DNA of 9,857 nucleotides from an uncultured Veillonella sp. (lineage in GTDB: Bacteria; Bacillota; Negativicutes; Veillonellales; Veillonellaceae): assembly GCF_905209685.1 (NCBI RefSeq), contig NZ_CAJLUB010000063.1:1-9857 (forward strand), in the 5' to 3' direction. Numbering within the stretch: position 1 is the first letter of the stretch; every line of letters begins with the position of its first letter. The notes under the pieces are model-generated. The model ran no database searches, was not told where the DNA came from, and worked only from the letters and a program-made list of their open reading frames with translations. Shown piece after piece: positions 6,299 to 9,857 of the stretch. The position numbers and the translations under genes were made by a program.

Positions 6299-7399
6299 TT
6301 AAATAATTTCTTTTACTTGAGCCACGCCTTTATCGGTCAGCATATAGTATCCATTTGTTACATATAGCAAGCCTTGTTTCTTAAGATGTGATGCGGCTTG
6401 GTGTGTATAGTCTGGTTTCCAGTTCAAGTGTTCGTGAATGGTGCCGATACCATTTTCAATAGCCGCCACAGGTGTATTCATATGGGTGTAGATGTGGCAG
6501 AGCATCATCGTTTCTCGATAGTGACGGCGCAAGTGGCGCTGGCGAAGATAGGTTGCTATATAGCCTGTCTTTGGCGTGCAAATAACGGCAATTAATAAGG
6601 CGAGACCGATCGTTGTTGCGATAGCCCCTGCAATAGATACGTCTAGGGTGAAAGCGACTTCCGTACCGATAACGGCACAGATAATGCCGATGATGATACT
6701 ACTAGTGAGCATGGCTTTCACAGAGTCTGTCCATAAATAAGCGATAACCGCAGGTCCGATCATGAGGCCGATAACGAGGATAGCACCAACCGCTTGGAAT
6801 GAAGCCACCACGGTAAGGGACACCATGGTCATCAGCACGTAGTGGATGAGGGCAGGCATGAAGCCGAAGAGCCCTGCTAATAATGGGTCGAAGGTAGATA
6901 GCTGCAATTCCTTGTAGAAGAGCATAACTAATAGGAGGTTGATGACCGCTACCCCCAGGGAAATCCATAGTGAAACAGGACCTAAGTCGGTACCGTTTAC
7001 AATCCATCTGTCGAATGGGGCGAACGCGATTTCCCCTAGAAGTGCCGTATCTACGTCAAGGTGTGCGTTGCCGCTATAGAGACTGACGAGGATGATGGCA
7101 ATGGAGAAGAGGAGAGGGAAGATGATACCGATGGACGCGTCTTCGTTGACGAGGCCTGTGTTATGAATCATCTCTGTAAGCCACACTGTTCCTACGCCGA
7201 CTACGGTTGCCCCTACTAAAAGCAAGGGAGAGTTTAAGTCTTCCGTTACAAAGAAAGCGAGCACGATGCCGAGGAATACGGTGTGCGTAATGGCGTCAGC
7301 CATCATGGACATGCGGCGCAGCACGAGGAATACACCAGGGATTGCGCACGCGATGGATACTGTGATAGCGATGAGTAAAATCTCTGTATGTACTGTCAT
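6299..7399 (-). CDS. troD: Mn/Zn ABC importer permease D with C-terminal winged-helix extension
   Basis: This 366-residue integral membrane protein is the second permease of a TroABCD-type metal importer (ABC-3 family). About eight hydrophobic segments fill residues 1-285, with the family signature ADAITHTVFLGIVLAF near residues 35-50 and SFQAVGAILVIGLMIGPAV in the middle. After the last membrane segment, about 70 soluble residues (HIYTHMNTPVAAIE to the end) look like a winged helix of the DtxR/MntR type, ending in GLLYVTNGYYMLTDKG. Similar tails occur in some TroD and MntC-type permeases, so this is a family variant rather than an error. The ATG overlaps the preceding stop (ATGA), with GGAGGT just upstream. 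It is the last gene before the bidirectional terminator; no troR/mntR gene follows. Confidence 0.88.
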   Translation of the reverse strand: MTVHTEILLIAITVSIACAIPGVFLVLRRMSMMADAITHTVFLGIVLAFFVTEDLNSPLLLVGATVVGVGTVWLTEMIHNTGLVNEDASIGIIFPLLFSIAIILVSLYSGNAHLDVDTALLGEIAFAPFDRWIVNGTDLGPVSLWISLGVAVINLLLVMLFYKELQLSTFDPLLAGLFGFMPALIHYVLMTMVSLTVVASFQAVGAILVIGLMIGPAVIAYLWTDSVKAMLTSSIIIGIICAVIGTEVAFTLDVSIAGAIATTIGLALLIAVICTPKTGYIATYLRQRHLRRHYRETMMLCHIYTHMNTPVAAIENGIGTIHEHLNWKPDYTHQAASHLKKQGLLYVTNGYYMLTDKGVAQVKEII

Positions 7400-8361
7400 G
7401 GGGCACCTCCTATGCGAGGCTGTCCACCCTCTGCTCTATATATCTTTTGTTGTAAATCGGCAGGACTTATCTTTGCAGTTTCTGATAATAAAGCTTGTTT
7501 TGATTGTTTGTTTTTACGATATTGCCACAAGATGCCTCTATTAGGTGCAAATATGAGGCTCAACAGTACGATAACCGACAGAATGATGATGATCGCAGGT
7601 CCTGTAGGCAGTTTTTGTACTGTTGTACTCCAAATGGTACCGCCCATAGCAGATACCATGCCGAAACATCCTGCTAGTATACACATGGTACCTAGCTTGT
7701 TCGTCCACTGACGGGCCCCTACGGCCGGTGCAATGAGTAGGGAACTGATCAAGATAGCACCTACTGATTGAATGCCGATGATGATGGTCATGATCAATAG
7801 TGAACGATATAAAATGAGGGTAAAGGTGACGGGAATTTGCAAAGTTTTAGCGTATTCTACGTCAAAGGAAATGAGCTTTAGCTCTTTCCAAAATAAGGCT
7901 GTTAAAACGATAATGATGAGCGCTGCCGCCGATGTAATGTACACATCGCGGGCTAATATGGTGGCGGCCTGTCCAAATATAAATTTTGAAAGCCCCGCCT
8001 GACCTGCATTGTTTAGACTTTGAAGGTAGGTGAGTAGGACCATACCAAGACCAAAGAATGCAGATAGTATAGTAGCCAGAGCACCATCGAATTTGATTTT
8101 ACTGTTTTCGACGGTAATGGTAATGAGCCAAGCTGCAGTAATCGAGGAGAGGGCGGCACCTATAATGAGTACCTCAATGTCTTTTATACCGGTCAGCAAG
8201 AATGCGATGACTACACCAGGCAGTGCCGCGTGGGAGAGACCGTCACCGATGAGGCTTTCCTTGCGCAGTACTGCGAAGGTGCCTGCAATACCACTGGCAA
8301 GGCCCAAGAGAGCTGTGCCGAGCAATACCATCTGTGTCGTATAGGATTGGAGTATAGTCAT
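7396..8361 (-). CDS. troC: Mn/Zn ABC importer permease C
   Basis: This 321-residue protein is the first of two ABC-3-family permeases and should pair with the other one to form the membrane channel. The signature LIGDGLSHAALPGVVIAF lies near residues 37-54 and QSVGAILISSLLIAPAVGARQW lies in the second half. Hydrophobic segments cover about residues 8-275, followed by a charged cytoplasmic tail of about 45 residues (KNKQSKQALLSETAK and on). It overlaps the ATPase gene by ATGA, and GGGGAGG precedes its ATG inside the ATPase's last codons. The next permease gene overlaps its own stop in the same way, so the three genes are translationally coupled. Confidence 0.9.
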   Translation of the reverse strand: MTILQSYTTQMVLLGTALLGLASGIAGTFAVLRKESLIGDGLSHAALPGVVIAFLLTGIKDIEVLIIGAALSSITAAWLITITVENSKIKFDGALATILSAFFGLGMVLLTYLQSLNNAGQAGLSKFIFGQAATILARDVYITSAAALIIIVLTALFWKELKLISFDVEYAKTLQIPVTFTLILYRSLLIMTIIIGIQSVGAILISSLLIAPAVGARQWTNKLGTMCILAGCFGMVSAMGGTIWSTTVQKLPTGPAIIIILSVIVLLSLIFAPNRGILWQYRKNKQSKQALLSETAKISPADLQQKIYRAEGGQPRIGGAP

Positions 8362-9089
8362 ACAATCCTCCCCTTGCCGTAGGTGCGCTCGATGGCCTCA
8401 TCAGTAAAGGTATCTACTACGGGACCATAGGCAACAGTTTGCTTATTGACCATCGTTACCCAGTCGAAATATTGAGGTACCGTATTTAAATCATGGTGTA
8501 CGACGATGACCGTTTTGCCGCGTGCTTTCATTTCTTGTAAAAGAGAGATAATGGCGTGCTCCGTCGTTTTATCGACGCCCTTGAAAGGCTCGTCCATGAG
8601 GTAAATATCTGCCTCTTGTACGAGGGCTCTCGCGAGGAATACACGTTGTTGTTGTCCCCCTGAAAGTTGTCGGATTTGCCTATTCACATAGTCGCTCATG
8701 CCCATTTTTTCAATCATGGAGAGGGCTAGTTCCTTATCCTTTTTGCTAGGTCGTTTAAACCAACCTAGATGACCATAGCGGCCCATAAGTACAACGTCTA
8801 ATACGGTAGTAGGAAAGTCCCAGTCTACGCTACCGCTTTGAGGAACATAGGCGATTTTCTTGTAATCCTTTTTGTCCATTGCAAGGTGGTGGTCGATATA
8901 AAACTTAACACTACCTGAGATAACTGTTAATAGGCCTAACATGGCCTTTAATAATGTAGATTTGCCGGCTCCATTAGGGCCGATGATGGCCGCTAAGGAA
9001 CCGATGGGTACCTTCATATCTACGTCCCATAATACGGGTTTTGTCGTATAGGCTACGGTCATATCTTCAACTTCAACGGCCCATTCCAT
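8358..9089 (-). CDS. troB: Mn/Zn ABC importer ATP-binding protein
   Basis: The 243-residue ATPase powers the metal importer from the cytoplasmic side. All nucleotide-binding motifs are intact: Walker A GPNGAGKST at 37-45, Q-loop Gln84 in VPQSGSVDWDFP, signature LSGGQQQR at 142-149, Walker B YLMDEP at 163-168 with catalytic Glu167, and the H-loop in VVHHD (His199). The VDWDFP segment after the Q-loop is typical of Mn/Zn importer ATPases. AAAGGAGGT a few bases before the ATG gives a very strong ribosome binding site. It starts 106 bases downstream of the binding-protein gene, a gap that holds two stem-loops, and overlaps the permease C gene. Confidence 0.93.
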   Translation of the reverse strand: MEWAVEVEDMTVAYTTKPVLWDVDMKVPIGSLAAIIGPNGAGKSTLLKAMLGLLTVISGSVKFYIDHHLAMDKKDYKKIAYVPQSGSVDWDFPTTVLDVVLMGRYGHLGWFKRPSKKDKELALSMIEKMGMSDYVNRQIRQLSGGQQQRVFLARALVQEADIYLMDEPFKGVDKTTEHAIISLLQEMKARGKTVIVVHHDLNTVPQYFDWVTMVNKQTVAYGPVVDTFTDEAIERTYGKGRIV

Positions 9090-9109
9090 AGAGACCTCCT
9101 TTTATCAAT

Positions 9110-9141
9110 AGTGCTACTATCGCTGTATTGTTAGTAGTACT
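9110..9141 (-). repeat. intercistronic stem-loop, ATPase-proximal
   Basis: The ten-base arms 9110-9119 and 9132-9141 are complementary except at one position, which is a G-T pair on the + strand and an A-C mismatch in the - strand transcript. The loop is 12 bases. It has no T-run, so it is not an ordinary terminator. It lies between the binding-protein and ATPase genes and could affect mRNA stability or relative expression. Confidence 0.4.
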
Positions 9142-9152
9142 TGTACTTACAT

Positions 9153-9176
9153 AGGACGTACACTGTATGTCGTCCT
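9153..9176 (-). repeat. intercistronic stem-loop, binding-protein-proximal
   Basis: AGGACG (9153-9158) and CGTCCT (9171-9176) form a six-pair stem around a 12-base loop that can partly pair further. In the - strand transcript it comes about 20 bases after the binding-protein stop codon. No T-run follows. It may protect the upstream message or attenuate transcription; the sequence alone does not decide. Confidence 0.42.
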
Positions 9177-9195
9177 TGTTTTGAAACGTTATTTG

Positions 9196-9857
9196 TTATT
9201 TAAGTGCTTTAGCGATGGTATCGATGTTGGCTTTTACCATACCGATATATGTGCCGCCTTCAGTGCCTTCAGAACCGAGGGAGTCGGAGTATAATTCACC
9301 ACCGATGGCAACGTTCCAGCCTTTAGACTTAGCTGCTTCTTGAACGGCTTCAATTGTTTTGTGTGGTACAGAAGATTCTACGAAGATCGCTTTAATTTTG
9401 TGATCTACGATAAATTGAACAAGTTCATTCACATCTTGTGTGCCTGCTTCTGTAGCAGTACTTACACCTTGCAAACCTTTTACTTCAAAGCCATAAGCTC
9501 GAGCAAAGTATTGGAAGGCATCGTGTGCTGTTACGAGGACGCGAGATTCTTTAGGAATTGATTCTGCTTGTGCTTTGATGTATGCATCTGTTTCATCTAA
9601 TTTAGTGAGGTACGCATCATACCGTTTTTTGAAATCCTCTTTGTGAGCTGGATCTGTTTTTGCAAGACCTTCGTAAACCGCTTTGGCAGCAAGTTTCCAG
9701 TTAGCTACATCGAACCAAATATGAGGGTCTTTGGTTTTCACGCCATCTTCTTCGTCAAAGTCGAGTAGAGTAGCTGGATCAATGGCGTCAGATACGCGGA
9801 TAGTAGCTTTATTTTGTTTTGTTAAATTGTCGAAAATGGAACCCATTTTACCTTCTA
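9196..9857 (-). CDS. troA: Mn/Zn ABC importer substrate-binding lipoprotein (N-terminus off window)
   Basis: The frame stays open to the right edge (E-G-K before the Met at 9846), so this is the C-terminal 219 or so residues of a protein usually 300-320 long. The signal peptide and first metal ligand are missing. It belongs to the TroA/ZnuA cluster-9 binding proteins, which capture Mn2+ or Zn2+ outside the membrane and deliver it to the permeases. Visible ligand positions are His in DPHIWFDV, His in VTAHDAFQYF and Asp in GELYSDSLG. Long stretches such as EVKGLQGVSTATEAG and KAIFVESSVPHKTIEA match the TroA type closely. The His in TAHDAF, where PsaA-like Mn proteins carry Glu, leaves Mn versus Zn open. 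The promoter and any metal-regulator operator lie beyond the window. Confidence 0.92.
   Translation of the reverse strand, partial: EGKMGSIFDNLTKQNKATIRVSDAIDPATLLDFDEEDGVKTKDPHIWFDVANWKLAAKAVYEGLAKTDPAHKEDFKKRYDAYLTKLDETDAYIKAQAESIPKESRVLVTAHDAFQYFARAYGFEVKGLQGVSTATEAGTQDVNELVQFIVDHKIKAIFVESSVPHKTIEAVQEAAKSKGWNVAIGGELYSDSLGSEGTEGGTYIGMVKANIDTIAKALK

Noticed and set aside
6702..7007. Minus-strand open frame inside the troD gene
   Set aside because: It lies wholly within a strongly supported permease gene in another frame, and its translation has no domain character. The plus-strand frames over troC and troD fail for the same reason.
1..9857. CRISPR arrays, tRNA or rRNA genes, insertion sequences
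   Set aside because: No regularly spaced direct repeats, no recognised RNA-gene sequence and no transposase frame or terminal inverted repeats were seen on either strand.

Overview
The window suggests a low-GC Gram-positive-lineage or Negativicutes chromosome, and Veillonella-like is my best guess. That guess rests on moderate GC (about 45-47% in sampled lines) in the housekeeping-type genes, strong GGAGG ribosome binding sites, and a TroABCD-type metal transporter. No rRNA, tRNA, integrase or transposase is visible, so the genus is inference only.

Layout. The left edge (1-113) is the last 36 codons of guaA (GMP synthase). An extremely AT-rich two-gene cassette follows directly (150-2495; sampled lines are 20-25% GC). 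It encodes a D12-class adenine-N6 DNA methyltransferase and a 490-residue protein with a ParB/sulfiredoxin-fold N-terminus, and it ends at a strong terminator. An imperfect copy of the guaA 3' end (102-117) recurs right after the second stop codon (2495-2512), which looks like a pair of attachment-site scars around the cassette.

Next comes a patchwork of accessory genes on the + strand. It holds two tightly spaced small genes (2701-3117, unknown; 3119-3442, resembling a free-standing EF-Tu domain 3), a GNAT acetyltransferase pseudogene with three in-frame stop codons (3473-3934), an Mrr-like PD-(D/E)XK nuclease (3975-5030) and two intact GNAT acetyltransferases (5046-5465 and 5601-6089). A long bidirectional terminator (6158-6209) closes this arm.

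The right part (6299-9857) is a minus-strand operon for a TroABCD/MntABCD-type Mn/Zn ABC importer: binding protein (5' end off the window), ATPase, and two permeases. Permease C overlaps the ATPase gene and permease D overlaps permease C, each by ATGA. The last permease carries a C-terminal winged-helix-like extension. Two stem-loops lie between the binding-protein and ATPase genes.

The guaA-tro interval reads as an accessory-gene hotspot. Its DNA-targeting genes (methyltransferase, ParB-fold partner, Mrr-like nuclease) make it a candidate defence or epigenetic locus. The most novel unit is the methyltransferase/ParB-fold pair, whose function cannot be proved from sequence alone.
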